A stretch of DNA of 64,000 bases from Gonatopus flavifemur (taxonomy: Eukaryota > Arthropoda > Insecta > Hymenoptera > Dryinidae), in NCBI GenBank assembly GCA_018340375.1, contig JAFFJZ010000003.1, positions 4,836,001-4,900,000 on the forward strand. The letters are read 5' to 3'. Within the stretch, counting starts at the first letter, position 1. Each line of letters begins with the position of its first letter. The position numbers were made by a program, and so were the translations under genes. The notes beneath the pieces were generated by a model that was not told the DNA's origin, made no database searches, and saw nothing but the letters and a program-made list of their open reading frames with translations. Shown piece by piece: positions 24,701-37,159 of the stretch.

Positions 24701-27700
24701 CAAATTTTATCGAATTTTTGTCATCATTTTATAAAAACCTGTACACACTAGATCACTTTCACGTAAAAAATGGATTGTGTTCTAGCATCAGCATTGCTAG
24801 TATAAAATAATGATATCAATCATTTTTCGTAAAGATCTTCCGTTTCAAGATCAATATGACTGATTTGAAGCAATAGTAGAATTGCTATTTTTCACCGCCA
24901 AAGTTCGTTCTAAGACATTGAAATTCTATTCGGAGTTCGAAGATAAAATGGTGATTTTCTGTTTTTGAGTCACTATGGGTGCATTCTAACACATTCTAAT
25001 ATCTCGAATTATCGTTTAAATGAATTGTTGATATATATTGTTGAATATTGTATAACTATTGGTTCATTTTCAAATTCAAAGTTCTAGTTCAGTCAAGTAA
25101 CTCCGAAATTGATTTATTTTGAATGAAGATTTTAAACAAATTCCATTCCTTTTCATAACAATCGCAAATTCACTTCTCATATTGTTACAGAGATATCTTC
25201 TTTTCAATTCAATGATTCCAAACTTTACTCCTAGCAGACAAGTTATGATCAATAATTGATTGCAGTTTAGAATTTTTAGCAGCTGATGATATATAGAATT
25301 AGTTATTTTATCCCACGCAGTACATATCTTCTGGCGACGTTCTTAGGATATCTTAAAATTGCCAAGAAGAATTGTACATTGTCAAAATCGATTGTGCTGC
25401 TCTAGGAAATAGAAACGAATCCCACTAACTTATGAAGTCAAGCTTTCCATTCATGAAGATACTTTGCTCTTATTATTTTCAATGAGGAAACCTCCAGTTA
25501 CGTTTTCAAGTGTAATGTAGTTAGCTACACCTCATTGATTGAATTTTGATTAGCGACTATTGAATTTCCGTGGTGTAATAAAATCATCTCAAGATCACAA
25601 CGGAAAAGACAGGAAAGCTCCTCATTCAAGGAGGAGGGAACGCTGGATTAGTCTCATTTAGGAAAAGTAAACTATTCTGGAAAGAATAATGTACATAATT
25701 CTATATAAAATTTGAATATTGTCACAGTAACATCTGATAGTTGAGAAACTGCTTTTATCGAGCAATTATTTTCAATACTTCATTCGAGGATTATATAAAA
25801 TATCTGTAGAATAAAAGTGAATGACTGTTGAGTTAAATTATCGTTGGAGTTGAGAATGCATTAGAACCCATGTAGACAACTTTCCAAAATTATATACAAT
25901 CCATAACTGCATGAAGACACGTTCGTATTGTCATGTGCTGTCATGTTCGTTGGAATTTTATCTGGACACATAATGACATGTAAAAATGTCAACATGTCAT
26001 CAATTTATTATGATCAGTAAAATAACTTGAACCGCACATTAATGGAAATTATTGCTACAAAAAACAAACTATAATTTTTCCAGATAATGGACGATTATTC
26101 GAGAAAAATAATCATGGAAACAAACTTCGGTTCGGAGGAACTCGAATAACGATCGTGTTCTACTTTAATATGCTCGAAAGAGTTCGAAGACGAACTTTTC
26201 TCTTAAGCCTCTTAATATTTCCGCGAAGGAATTGATTAGTTCATTTCCTTGGATTTATTTGATCACATTATGTCATTGTACAGTCTATTAGACAATTCTT
26301 TACTCAATTTGAAATTCCATTGTAAAGATATCTCTTGACATCACGTTACAAACCATACTGGTTACCAAATATGATTATAGTTACAACAACATAATGAGCT
26401 CATGTAAGATTGGTTTGGATCGTATCGAAGAAAAATTACTCACTGCACGAAAGAAAAAAACGGAATTCAAAAATATAAGAATTTTTATAAAAATCTGAGA
26501 TTTTTTCTAAGTTCCTTCCAAGAAGATCTCTACTTCAAAATATGAAAGATCGTGGATACGAAGTGAAAGTACTGAACAGCCGACGTTGTTCCAGACGTCA
26601 AAATTAATTATTGCTCGAAGGATGTGATACTTTCAGTCGTTATTCCGAAGAGAACATGAAGCTTCAGCGAACGTTCAGATTTGATCTGTATAAATCAGGC
26701 CGAGGGTTCATGAAAGCTAACTCTTAACGAACATTGAAATGTCCGCCTCGGAATACTTTCAGGAAACGTTCGTTGAAGGTTTGATGAAGCTTCATAGAAA
26801 TATCTAGGGCGGAGTTGCGGAATATTTCAACGTTCGTAGAACCTTTGTGAATCTAAAATGAACGTTTCCTTCGAGTAGTGTTCGATCTCACGACAATGGT
26901 GAATTCTTACGTGAGTAAATAGAAAAAAGTCTGTCAAAGAATTATTCGAAAAATATATTGTTTATAGTTTCTTAACTTTGGTGTTCTATGAAGCACTCAA
27001 AAACTTCCGAGTATCTGGAGATTCCTGATTACTTGATGAATTCAAAAAAGTATTCCTGATGTTTTATCCATCAGAAATAATGATTCCTAAAACCATCCGA
27101 AGAATTTCAAGTAGCTCCACGAATTTCGAGTATCTTGGAAAATGTGATTACTAGCATACACCTTTCAAAAACCTTTTTTTTTTGGTCCATTTAAAGTGAA
27201 TATAGTGAGTGGCGAACGTTCAAAGAGCGGGCAGATATCTGGAACCTCAGTCTCCTTGTACAAATTTCAACAATCATACGACTTATACCAACTTTAATAA
27301 TTATATGTAGCGCATATGTAATGATGTTTCATTAAGATGAGTCATTCCTCAGCTTACTTCTCAAAAGATTTTCAAAATCACCTCTCTGGTCATGTTTTCG
27401 ACCGAGAAACAATTTGGCGTTCATATAAATATTGTTGGAATTTATAGGGCATCCTTGAGGAGGATCGCCATCCCTAAGAAGGAAATATGTAGTATCCGAA
27501 TCGTATTCACGAATGCTGCGCCTCATTGAAATGACAGGTTGAACGCCAAACTTTTTCCAGTGCACATAGTCGTTACTATCTCATTCGAATTGGAGTACAC
27601 CGTGTAGTCTTATTTAGAAACGTAAACGATCTATAACACACAGTTGTTTCCGATTATTTACTTTCCCAGATAGAAAAATGTCTCCATAATGCCATCATAA

Positions 27701-28080
27701 TGGTTACATGCATGCCAAGAAATGTTCGCATCATGGCGCCAAGGTGTTTCCGCATAAAGCATTGTTATTGGTAGCAAAACGAGGCGATGGCACCATAATT
27801 GAAACATAATGTTCACATTCTATGCATCATTGCAAGCTGAGCGGAGTTCATGATAGTATGTTTACGGCACGTTATGTTACAAAACATTCAGAGCCTGCTT
27901 TTCTATTTGGGTTTCCTTTTAGTTTCCCTGGCTAAAAATCGCGGTTTCGGAACAGAATCGATTCTTTTTATAAAGAAAAAATATATATTTCTTATAGATT
28001 TGTATGAAATATCGATAGAAGTTTGATATATTTTGTATAAAAAATAATCGATGTCGCTATATCTGACCTGGGATACAGTG
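21761..28080. other. Gene-poor intergenic DNA
   Basis: No coding exon can be supported. Open frames do not exceed about 102 codons and resemble no family. Around 26560-26880 the motif AACGTTC recurs in both orientations, and around 27660-27860 related ATCATGGCGCC / GATGGCACCAT words recur; both look like decayed fold-back repeats. Nothing else stands out. Confidence 0.6.
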
Positions 28081-28515
28081 TAATTCTCGCTCACTCTCTC
28101 ATTCCGAAAGAGTGAATATTTCACTCGAACGGCAGGATGGGTTTCCTTTTGGCTGTCCGAAGAGTGAATTCTTACTTCAACAGAGTAAGATTCTCACTCT
28201 TCTATATTTAGAGAGCGGGTATTCAAGTATTTGAACTGAAATTTTCAACTGAACCGTTGAAATGTGTCTAAGAAATGAGCTGTGCGATTATCCAAATCTC
28301 TTGGAGTGAAGAATTCACTCTTGAAGAGTGAAAAAAGTGCAAGTGAGACCTAACTTAAAAATGATGGATTTTGCCTTTATGAAAGTAAAAATTCACCCTC
28401 TTATAGTGAAATTCTCACCCCAAGAAAGTGAGAATGAGAAATTCTCATGGAGTGAAAACTCACTCTTGTTGAAGTTGTAGTTCTTGAGTGGATTTTCACT
28501 CCAAGAAATTTAGAG
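28081..28515. repeat. Cluster of GAGTGAA / TTCACTC inverted motifs
   Basis: The words GAGTGAA, GAGTGAAT, ATTCTCACTC and TTTTCACTCC recur about a dozen times in both orientations, many as local palindromes. Shorter copies are at about 2655-2700, 46850-46945 and 56885-56950. The latter share ACAGAGTGGAATTTTCACTC-like sequence. It looks like a dispersed, self-complementary repeat without coding capacity. Confidence 0.6.
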
Positions 28516-28685
28516 AGTCAAAGTTTTCGATAAGATTATGAGTCATAATCCTTTGCAATCAATAGCAACTAGTGATGCCGATTCTTTTTTCCAACAAAAT
28601 TATTCCGTTTTTGTAGATTTGTATAAAGTATCGATAAAAATTCAATATATTTTGTATGTAGAATCGGTATCGGTTTGCTTATGAA

Positions 28686-28780
28686 GAATATTCATAGGAA
28701 ATTCACGCCATTTTGACCAACATGTTTCATTTTTCTCCACAAAATTGGAAAAACATTGCCGCATTTTGGTCAAAGTAAAC
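28686..28780 (+). repeat. Dispersed fold-back repeat, copy 1 (GCCATTTTGACCAA)
   Basis: The left arm ACGCCATTTTGACCAA and right arm GCATTTTGGTCAAAG are inverted copies of each other, with TTTCATTTTTCTCCA between them. The whole segment matches the reverse complement of 55095-55195. Confidence 0.6.
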
Positions 28781-29479
28781 TCCCCTGAGGGAAGTTCAAA
28801 CAACGCAAACAAACCTAATGAACATTTCATGTCTTGCAATACCTTGAACATATCCGAAAAGATATCGCAAGACATGAAATGTTTATTGCGAAACTTGTTT
28901 GTTGCTTTTTTAATGGAGAAGAATTTGTTATAAAATTGATTAGCTCACAATGTTTGTAAGAATCGTTAGAAAATCCTCACCTGATTCAGACCGGTTTCTG
29001 TCATGAGAAATGCTAATAATAAATGTTCCATCTGCTTCTATTTGGCATTCCAAAATTGAAAAACTCTGCTCGACATTTGCAGCTCGGGCCATCTAATTGA
29101 ACATTGATATAAGATATTATTCAACCAATTCCAACCGGATCTAAAAGCACAGTTAGATAACCGCTGAGATACGAGTAGTAGTTCTATGAGATTTTTATTG
29201 CATCTCCTGTGACAAAAAAGTTGTATAGGGAAATTTTCTAACAGGCGAAGAAAACATATCAACCAATCTCTGACAAAACGAGTCAAGATACAAAGAATTA
29301 CTATTGTCAGTAATGTCGAATTTTCCACATTCTATACATTCTATAGTCCGCCTCTGTTAACAGGTCTTTTTAGCAGGTTGAATATTCAATCTCTTGACAT
29401 CTCTGAAATGTATTCAAAAATTAACATTGACGAAATAAACTTGTAGATTCAATTCTACGAGAATGATTTTTCCAGTCAG

Positions 29480-30190
29480 AGGTGTTCATTCTCGAAGGTC
29501 TTGAAGATATCTCGAAGATATCTCTAGGGAGACTTCTTTTAGATATCTAAATGATGTCACAAAAGAGATATCTTCAAGATATATCGAAATGGTATCTTTT
29601 AGACATCTTCTGGATGTCGAATCAGCATAATCTATTACACATTTCAAAAATTGTCGAAGTAAGAAAGACAAAAGTCACGCCAGGTTCCTTTTTGAGAACT
29701 CATCAGGGATCTTTTTCTGTTGTCCGTGATGTCTCAAACGTCTCTTGAAAGAATCCATGAAAGAAATATAGAATCCTGCAGCTAAACATTTTTTTCCGTG
29801 TCGAAAACATATCTTGAAACCACCTGAGAGATGTCTTCCACATATCTGAAACATATCTTTCGCAATATCTCTTTGAGATATCTAAAACTTGTTGAAATCT
29901 GTCGCAAAAGACATCGTTCAGATATCGAAAAGATATCTTCACGAAAGTATTCCAACCCGCACAGCATTTCAGTTCTCAAAAATATCTCAAGCCAAATTTG
30001 AGATGTCTTATGCAACATTTCTTCTAAGAGAGGATTTCTTTTAGATGTCTCTTAGAAGTAAGAGATATCTTTTCATATCGGATAAGACTTCTTAAACTTC
30101 TCTGGACAGTTCCTCAAGATATCTCCTTAGACCAAAAGTGCTGTGTGGGAAGACATCTTTTCGATACTGATAGACATCTCTTTGTTCGTT
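29480..30190. repeat. AGATATCT-dense repeat region
   Basis: The palindrome AGATATCT and relatives (AAGATATCTC, AGACATCTTTT, GAGATATCTT) recur some 20 times in both orientations over about 700 bp. A shorter stretch with the same words is at 42955-43060. The spacing is irregular, so this is not a clean tandem array. Its origin is unclear; it may be a decayed, multiply nested fold-back element. Confidence 0.6.
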
Positions 30191-30329
30191 GGGTATAATT
30201 TGTATACAAATTAGCACCGTTGGTACGTCAGCACCGGAGGCGATGGAACGTTGTTCGAGAATCAATATAATTCTGAAATGAAGATATCTTAGAAATGATA
30301 TCCAGTGATATCACAAAACCGACCTGTCG

Positions 30330-30660
30330 TAACATTCGCAAGTACGCGGGCTATTTTGGAAGTTAGTGCGCCGGTCACCATCAGAGGGGGCGACTACCAC
30401 CCGCGAGATGTACGTTCCTGTATATACGACTCTTCTCTTGTCGTTCGTTGGTTGTCGTCGGTCGTCGCCGTTGTCGTCGTCGTCTGTGGAAAAAGAGTGT
30501 GTTAAATTTTTTTCGCACTGTCGCGTGAAAGACAGAGAGAGATAGAGAAAAGTCCCGTGTCAAAGAACCATGAGAGATGAGTTGCCGTCGGACGTGCGTG
30601 CAAAGTGTTGTGTTCGTACATCAGGAGTTGGATTTTCTTCAAAATACAGTGCGCGATTCG
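30330..30660. promoter_or_regulatory. CpG-rich island, candidate promoter / 5' exon
   Basis: In an otherwise AT-rich setting this stretch carries GTGCGCCGGTCACC, TCGTCGGTCGTCGCCGTTG, GTCGCGTGAAAG and GACGTGCGTGC. Such islands with TCG runs usually mark transcription starts and 5' UTRs in CpG-rich insect genomes. It lies directly before the long open frame ending at 31630. No transcript evidence exists in the sequence itself and the strand is uncertain. Confidence 0.35.
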
Positions 30661-30768
30661 TAGGGTTTGAACAAAATCATCGGGGGTTCCATTTGAACTG
30701 TAAAATTATATCCTTTAGAGTCATAGAAATGAGATAGAATTCAATTTTTTATCTTACCAATTGAATGA

Positions 30769-30840
30769 TCTCTCTCTCTCTCTCTCTCTCTCCTTACATG
30801 TGTTTTCTCTTTCTCTCTCTCTCTCTTTCTTTCTTTCTCC
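30769..30840 (+). repeat. TC microsatellite
   Basis: Two CT-repeat runs (30769-30793 and about 30806-30840) separated by TTACATGTGTTTT, with a TTTCTTTC tail. Confidence 0.8.
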
Positions 30841-31294
30841 CTGTGATCTTCGGGGGTTTATCTCGGACCGTCGTATCCAACTCTTTGTTTATTTTTCTGA
30901 CTTTTTTGTATTTTTCAAATTCCTACCGGTATATCTGTTTTTTTTTACTCATTTTATCTTCTCGTTTCGACTAACACTGTTGCTAAGCGTTGGTGCAAGC
31001 CGGAAATCTACGAGATTCGTACATGTACGAGTTACACATGTTAATCTTTCGTTATATTCTTTTTTTCAAATCCCATTATCATCTCCGATCGTTCCACGTG
31101 CTGCAAAAATTAATCGAACTCTAATACCGTGTGCCAAGTTTCATCAAGAAAATTCAGTTGTATTCAACGACAGAGGGAATATTCAACAAGTCATTCCTCC
31201 TGAAGCCCACAGATCAACGAGGTTTGAATTTACTCAATTTTATTACAAAGTGCATTTTTGCGTTATAAGATCCACGCGTGGGTCTGATTATCCA

Positions 31295-31630
31295 ATGACG
31301 TTTGAAAGAATTGCTCTTCCAACGCTAAGTTTTGTTGTTGTTTTTGCTGGGAGAATCGTTGGGTGCCAGGAATGTTTTTACGAAAATCAAAAAAAAAAAT
31401 TGAAGAGAGAGAGGGAATTGGACATGCGTGGTTTTGTAACTGATATGGATGGTGCATTTGTTCGAATCAGTGCAAGAATTGATTCGATTGATGGTTTCAT
31501 CGATCGCTTAAAAATTCTTTTCGACGATTTGGAACTGTATCGTAACTCATTAATATTTTTTGATTGTAGAAAATGTTTGAATACTCTAGTTGGGTTGCGG
31601 AAATTCTGGAAAAAAGCAGTACAGTTCTAG
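31295..31630 (+). CDS. Candidate small protein with signal-peptide-like N-terminus
   Basis: The ATG at 31295 opens a 111-codon frame ending at TAG 31628. The first residues, MTFERIALPTLSFVVVFAGR, look like a signal peptide, with Cys soon after (IVGCQEC). A basic stretch KKKLKRERELDMR follows, then an amphipathic-looking part (ARIDSIDGFIDRLKILFDDL) and two further Cys. The same frame stays open upstream to 30761, about 870 nt in all, which is unusual for such AT-rich DNA, although the CT-rich first part lowers the chance of stops. I do not recognise the protein and see no clear splice sites; it may be chance or a 5' UTR frame. Confidence 0.25.
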   Translation: MTFERIALPTLSFVVVFAGRIVGCQECFYENQKKKLKRERELDMRGFVTDMDGAFVRISARIDSIDGFIDRLKILFDDLELYRNSLIFFDCRKCLNTLVGLRKFWKKAVQF

Positions 31631-32290
31631 AGACCGTGAAAGGTACATTCATCCGCATAATTACTCTCATTGTGTTCATAATCGTCCTTCATTACGCGAG
31701 ACATGACTTATCGGATGATGCGGAATTGAATTTTGTGTCGAACACATGAAATCGCTGTTGCAGATTTTGAATCCAATCATTGTTGTTATAAGGAGGATGA
31801 TTATTGAATTTTTTAAACCGTTTATTATTAAATGAAGGGAAAATTTTGATGAAACAATAACACGCTTCTGTTACAATTTCACTTTCGAAATAACGTTCTA
31901 TAAACACTTTACAAATTGGGATATTTTATTTGAGAAAAACACTTCAGGAACATCATGGATGGATGTCAGAAACGACTGTCTGTACTTTTGCACAACAGTT
32001 CTACAAGGAAACTACTCTGAACTCATACGAAATGTTGATTTATTATTTGATGAGAATTATCCACGCATATGGGACTAAACATGACCTAAAACAATTGCCC
32101 GAGGGAAAAAGTCTTTAAAATTCGATATAATTTATATATAATTCTTAACATAAAACACTGTACTTCAAGGCATATTCTTCAGTCAAAATTCAATAATTTC
32201 CCGTTAAAAAAACATTTTTGTGAGGCTTAATTTTTGAGATACGAGCATTTTTAGATTTTCAAAAAAATTCAAATAACTCAAAAGCACTGG
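31631..32290. other. Non-coding stretch
   Basis: AT-rich sequence after the candidate small ORF. An AATAAC-type sequence occurs but no clear polyadenylation signal, and I see no gene. Confidence 0.5.
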
Positions 32291-32295
32291 ATGCT

Positions 32296-32598
32296 ACACA
32301 GAGAAAAAAATATACAAATTTTTCCTATTTTACATACTAAACCAGAAACAGGAAGGTTTGTAAACTGGATTTTTACATAAAAATACGAGAGATTACGAAT
32401 GAATAACTGAATTTTACTACACACTTTATAAAATTCAACGTTCAGCGTTTAAAATTTCAATCCTATCTACTATTTTCTCTACAATATTTGTAATCTTCCG
32501 TATTTTTGTGTAAAAATTCTTTGACAAACCTTTCTGTTTTTACTTCGCTAAGAAAAATAACAAAAATTCTTATATCTTCGAGCGGCATTTTTCTCCGA
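32296..32598. repeat. Fold-back element with CACAGAGAAAAA end
   Basis: The left end (CACAGAGAAAAAAATA) and the right end (CATTTTTCTCCGAG) are inverted copies. Deeper in, AAGGTTTGTAAACTGG and ATTTTTACATAAAAATACG pair with CAAACCTTTCTG and CGTATTTTTGTGTAAAAAT. The arms are about 110 bp and the centre about 80 bp. No coding capacity. Confidence 0.65.
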
Positions 32599-32753
32599 GC
32601 CTAAATGAGCCTAAGTACAGTTTTCAGTCACAGTAGCTATTTTTTTCACTGCCACAGCGATTTCCATAGCTATTTCAATGAAAAATATATGTAGCTACTG
32701 TAATTACGAAAATATACTTGGGCTCATTTCCAGCTACAATTTTTTCTCAGTGT

Positions 32754-32909
32754 GAAACTAGCAGCCAATTGTTGTAACTTCTGATTAAACGTTATTGAAG
32801 CTGTTTTTATACCAGAGATCGATTCAGCAGCTTTCTACTACACTCTTCAGATGCCTAAATACTTGATAACAATTTTGCGTCGAAAGTTATAACAATCGGC
32901 TGCCAGTTC
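32754..32909. repeat. Fold-back family GAAACTAGCAGCC, copy 1
   Basis: Left GAAACTAGCAGCCAATTGTT and right AACAATCGGCTGCCAGTTCC are inverted copies of one another. The element at 40483-40640 shares the same ends and internal words (ATACCAGAGATCGATT against AATCGATTTCTGGTAT). Half-copies with similar ends lie near 34180 and 40985. Confidence 0.6.
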
Positions 32910-33107
32910 CCTAGTGGAAATTTGACAGGGAATTCCCTATTAGAAGCATGGCATAGGAAACTCCTAAATCGGGAAAAACTTTTAATTACCTTATCAGGTC
33001 CTGACATAGAATCCTGTTTAGGACCTCACAACGATGTAACGCAAGGTTGTTGACAGGTCCCAGTCAGATTTTCCCTTTCAGTAACAAGGACATGGTATTC
33101 CTATCAG

Positions 33108-33227
33108 AACCTGATCAAGATTGCCTTGACTCATCCGTATTTGAATTGTGAGGTAACTGTCAAGATATCTCGATCAGGACCTGATCAGGATTGCCTTGGC
33201 TCATCCGTATTTCAATCATGTGATAAC
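33108..33227 (+). repeat. Tandem pair of about 50-bp units with CCTGATCAGG
   Basis: ACCTGATCAAGATTGCCTTG, CTCATCCGTATTT and GTGAGGTAAC at 33113-33157 recur as ACCTGATCAGGATTGCCTTG, CTCATCCGTATTT and GTGATAAC at 33179-33227. The surrounding 32940-33610 also contains CCTGATCAGGACC-type words in both orientations. Confidence 0.6.
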
Positions 33228-33692
33228 CCCCAACACAGCCGAATCAGCATCTAATCAATTCATAACGATGAATGCATCGAACTATTCAGAATTTTCACAG
33301 GACTCGTTAGAAATTTACCTATCTCTTTTAAATGTTCAACTAAGGTCTATTTGGATCATCAGTAGAATTTCTTCTGTTGGGGGAGTTTTAAAAAATTGTA
33401 TGAACAGTGAATTCTATCAAAATTAAATCGAAGGTCCTGATTGGGAATTCAATTACTACCCTGATCAGATCCTGATTGGGAAACGTTTGGTTTTCCTGAT
33501 CAGGACCTTGTCTTTTCCCTGCGTTACATTTTTGTCAGGGCCTTATCAGATACTCAAGTCAGGCATGCCTGATCTGGACCTGATGTTTTCCATATCGAAA
33601 TTCCTACCAGGGTTTCAGCTTCATTTTGAAACTATATATGTACTATCTGGGATTGTGGTGAGGTGAAGGATACGTTCTTCAGCCCCCAAGCA

Positions 33693-33901
33693 CACTGAGG
33701 AAACGTTTTTTTGGTTGAAATTAACGCAAAGAAACTTTTTGTTTGGCTTGAATGAAATTTATTCGTCTGTGTGAAAGCCTTAATTATTGTGAACCAAATT
33801 TTGTTCACCTCAAATAAATTTTATTTCAGCCAACCAAAAAGTTTCTTTGCGTTCATTTCAACCGAAATTTTGTGTGGCTGGAACAAACTGTGTTTTCAGT
33901 G
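33693..33901. repeat. Fold-back element with CACTGAGGAAAC end
   Basis: The left arm CACTGAGGAAACGTTTTT and GCAAAGAAACTTTTTG pair with CAAAAAGTTTCTTTGC and TGTGTTTTCAGTG on the right. The arms are about 60 to 70 bp. No coding capacity. Confidence 0.65.
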
Positions 33902-36900
33902 TATGTATGGATTTCGTATACAAATTATATATTCATTATATATATTTTATATATAATGAGTAACGCACCCATCACTGCCCCCGAGAATGATGAATAGTTG
34001 TTCTTCCAAATCAAATTGAAAAAGAATAATTCAATATAGATTTCAACCATGTTAATATCAGTGAATTTCCCATTTTTCCTACACTGTTCCATAAATTTTG
34101 CAAGAAATACAAACCGTAAATATGAAATGAATGATGAACTTTTCAACAGAGCCTATCATCATTCCTCGATGAGATTGAAACTAGCAACCAAAAACTGCGT
34201 TTGAGCTCTTTTTATGCTCAAAATTGATGGAATAGCTTCCAGTTAAGCTCTTCAGCCACTTGAATCTACCATGAGATTTTCCTATCAAGAGTCGCATTAT
34301 ATCAATCAACCGCTAGGTTCGATCTCTAATTTTAATTCCAAAATAGATTATCAAAATCCATAACTGTGTGTGTGTGATATCAGAACACAAGCGAACTCTA
34401 CAAAACTCAAATGATTTTGATAATTTTGATGATTTTGAGGCTGCAAGGTAAATCATAAAATAATCTGTGAAGTACGCGACATTAATGGCGTTCAGCAATG
34501 ATTCTTCCACCTAGTAACCAGCAATTATGCCCTAGAATCGATTAAACTGCGTTTAAGCTGTAATTTCGCCTGGTATAAAGATTCGAACAAAAAATAGTCG
34601 TCTATTGCATAGGCAATATTATGAAATAATAGATATTATGATATACACATCTTAATGATTTGAGTAAAACCACAGAATCACAGAATCAAAACCACAACAC
34701 CATTTCATTGATTTATATCCCAATACTTGACATTGTGCAGATAATTTGAACATTATAATTAATGGGCAGTTAAGATCGACGATCAACTTAGAATTGCTCT
34801 TGGTTCACCGACGTTTGAGTCAAACATCGAATTATATTCAAAGCATGTGGAAAAATTTTCAGAATTATACATAATTTATGTATAATTATATATACAACTT
34901 GAACATAAATTATATCAAATTACATGTAAATTGTATATAATTTTGAGAATGTTTCCACATGGACAATTAGCTCAATTAACCCACCTTACGATAAATCATA
35001 TTTCGTATTCTTTTCCAATGCTTCAAACTCGAGCCGTTCGATTTGAATTCGATTAGAAATGATCATTATCTAATTAACCAATATCACTTCATATACGCGA
35101 TATCTTCCTGCTGAAGCTCCACAATTTGTATCTGTGATTTTTCCATCGTTTTTTTGCAATAAAACTCCCTGTTCAGGAGGAACTCTCGATTTCCTGACAT
35201 ATGAATGAAGTAATCGAATCTCTCATTGACAATCCATTTTCCATAATTGATATTTAAATACAAAAAGAAGCTGTTGGAAATCTTTCAAGTGTCACTCGTG
35301 GGATCGCTGATTACGAATCTGATTCAGTAGCGTAACTAAGCGTCTAAGGTTTAAGAATCGCTCAATATTTTGTTTTCGGACTGCGTTTGTATTGAAATAA
35401 GGGAAATCCTCTTCAAACGAAATCATTGGTGGAATCATACCACTTCCAGATTTTTCAGATCGCTAATTATCAACAAGTCCTTACGGAGACCAATAAAATT
35501 TGCGTTATGGATGCACTTCTGGTGAAATTTCTTATTCTTCGTAAAAGACATCGATATCAGGCTCTGAGTTAATTTCCCCGGTGAATAGATCTCTTCCAAC
35601 CACACGTTATTCACCAGACCTAGTCAATATCGACAAACTAGACAACAGTTCATTGCGGTTGAATTTGATTCTCTTTTAGCGACAGGAAATAGGAGTGTTC
35701 CTAAATTTTCTATTTATATTCTATTTATGTTCTCTGCAAGCGAGTGAATATTCCCTATTTAAATAGCGATTATTCTAGCTCTCGCTTTGGGTCCAAGATC
35801 GGACCAAATCTTGCATCTCAAAAGAACGCTTAGATTGATTTTCACAGGTTTGAATACATCAGCACGGGCTCAACCCTGTAAATTAATGGACTGAAGTTGG
35901 TTGCAGAAATTAGTTCCAATAAACAACAGAATAGAAGAAGGTGATAAAAACTGTAGTAAAGGCAACTTCAAATTGTAGTCAAGTCAACATCCATTTCAGT
36001 TACCGAAATTAATTTGGAGCAAAGGTAATTAATTATTTTTTGCAATGCATTGGTGTCCCAACTGAACATTCTTAATGCGAGCTACCAAATCATCGCTTAA
36101 TTGTCTCAACTGTATTTTCTTGGTTGAATTAATCAAATGTGTAGTAGCTTTCACTAAGGAGCTTTTACTCAGAGTAGCTGCATTTTGCTTGAAAAGTCGA
36201 ATGTAACTGAAATTCAGCCCCTACTTGGAACAAGGCTAATATTGGCTGGATCTCAAAATAAACAGATGTTCAAGATCAAAGCAAGATTTACTTTTTGTTA
36301 TGAATATAATATATATAATACGCTTTAGTAAATATTTCCTAGTAGAAGTGATGTCAAGATCTTCTAAACTCATCATCCTGTCTCTTGATTTCGATCGAAC
36401 TAACTGTTTTCAAAGATATTATTGGAAAATGTTGTAGGAATAAGTGAAAGATCAAAAGTGTACATCTGAACATTCTCTCTGAATGAAAACTTGTCAGTGT
36501 TCTAGGAGTACACTCATACGTTTATCAATTTGCTTTTCTTTGCGGGAACAATAAAATATTTGAGTGATTTGAATAAAGTTTCTTTATCGAATCAATCAAA
36601 TATCTGTTTTCATTGGCACAATATTTTATAGCATAGTAAATGAAGTATTTTATTGCTCCCGAAGAATTCAGAAATGCTCGACCAGACACGTCTCAATAAA
36701 AATATGTATCCATATAGACCGCCGATCAATTAGCGGTCGCAGTTGAATTATAGCCTCCATAGCAGTTTATTTTACTGAACAAGGACAGATAATCCTAGGT
36801 GATTTAGTTGAATCTCTTGATCGCGATAGTTGAAGTTGCAAGAGTTAATTCAATGACAGGTCCGGGCTCAGAGTTGAAGACTCAATTGACGAAGGAGTGA

Positions 36901-37150
36901 AATTATTCCTCCCCATGTAGAATCACAGATATTTGATGCACAAACATTTGTTTCTTCCATCCCGGTTTCAAAATGATCGATTGAATCAACAACGATCTTC
37001 CGTGAATTTTTGTTGACTCAACAATAGAATTTTCCTTTTACAGAAATACCGATCTCTCGTATCCGTGAGAATAATCCTCTGCAACATGATTACTTTTTTT
37101 TGGGGGGGTTTTTACCATTAACCATGTGTAAGCGTTTACGTTTTTGGATT
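33902..37150. other. Gene-poor intergenic DNA
   Basis: No coding exon is supported. A TATATA patch lies at 33930-33956 and AATTATATATA inverted words at 34865-34945. Related half-copies of the GAAACTAGCAGCC fold-back family are near 34180-34260 and 34505-34560. Otherwise nothing is visible. Confidence 0.6.
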
Positions 37151-37159
37151 ATGATACGT

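Noticed and set aside
34310..34330. GGTTCGATCTC, resembling a tRNA B box
   Set aside because: No matching A box or acceptor stem could be found at the right distance on either side.
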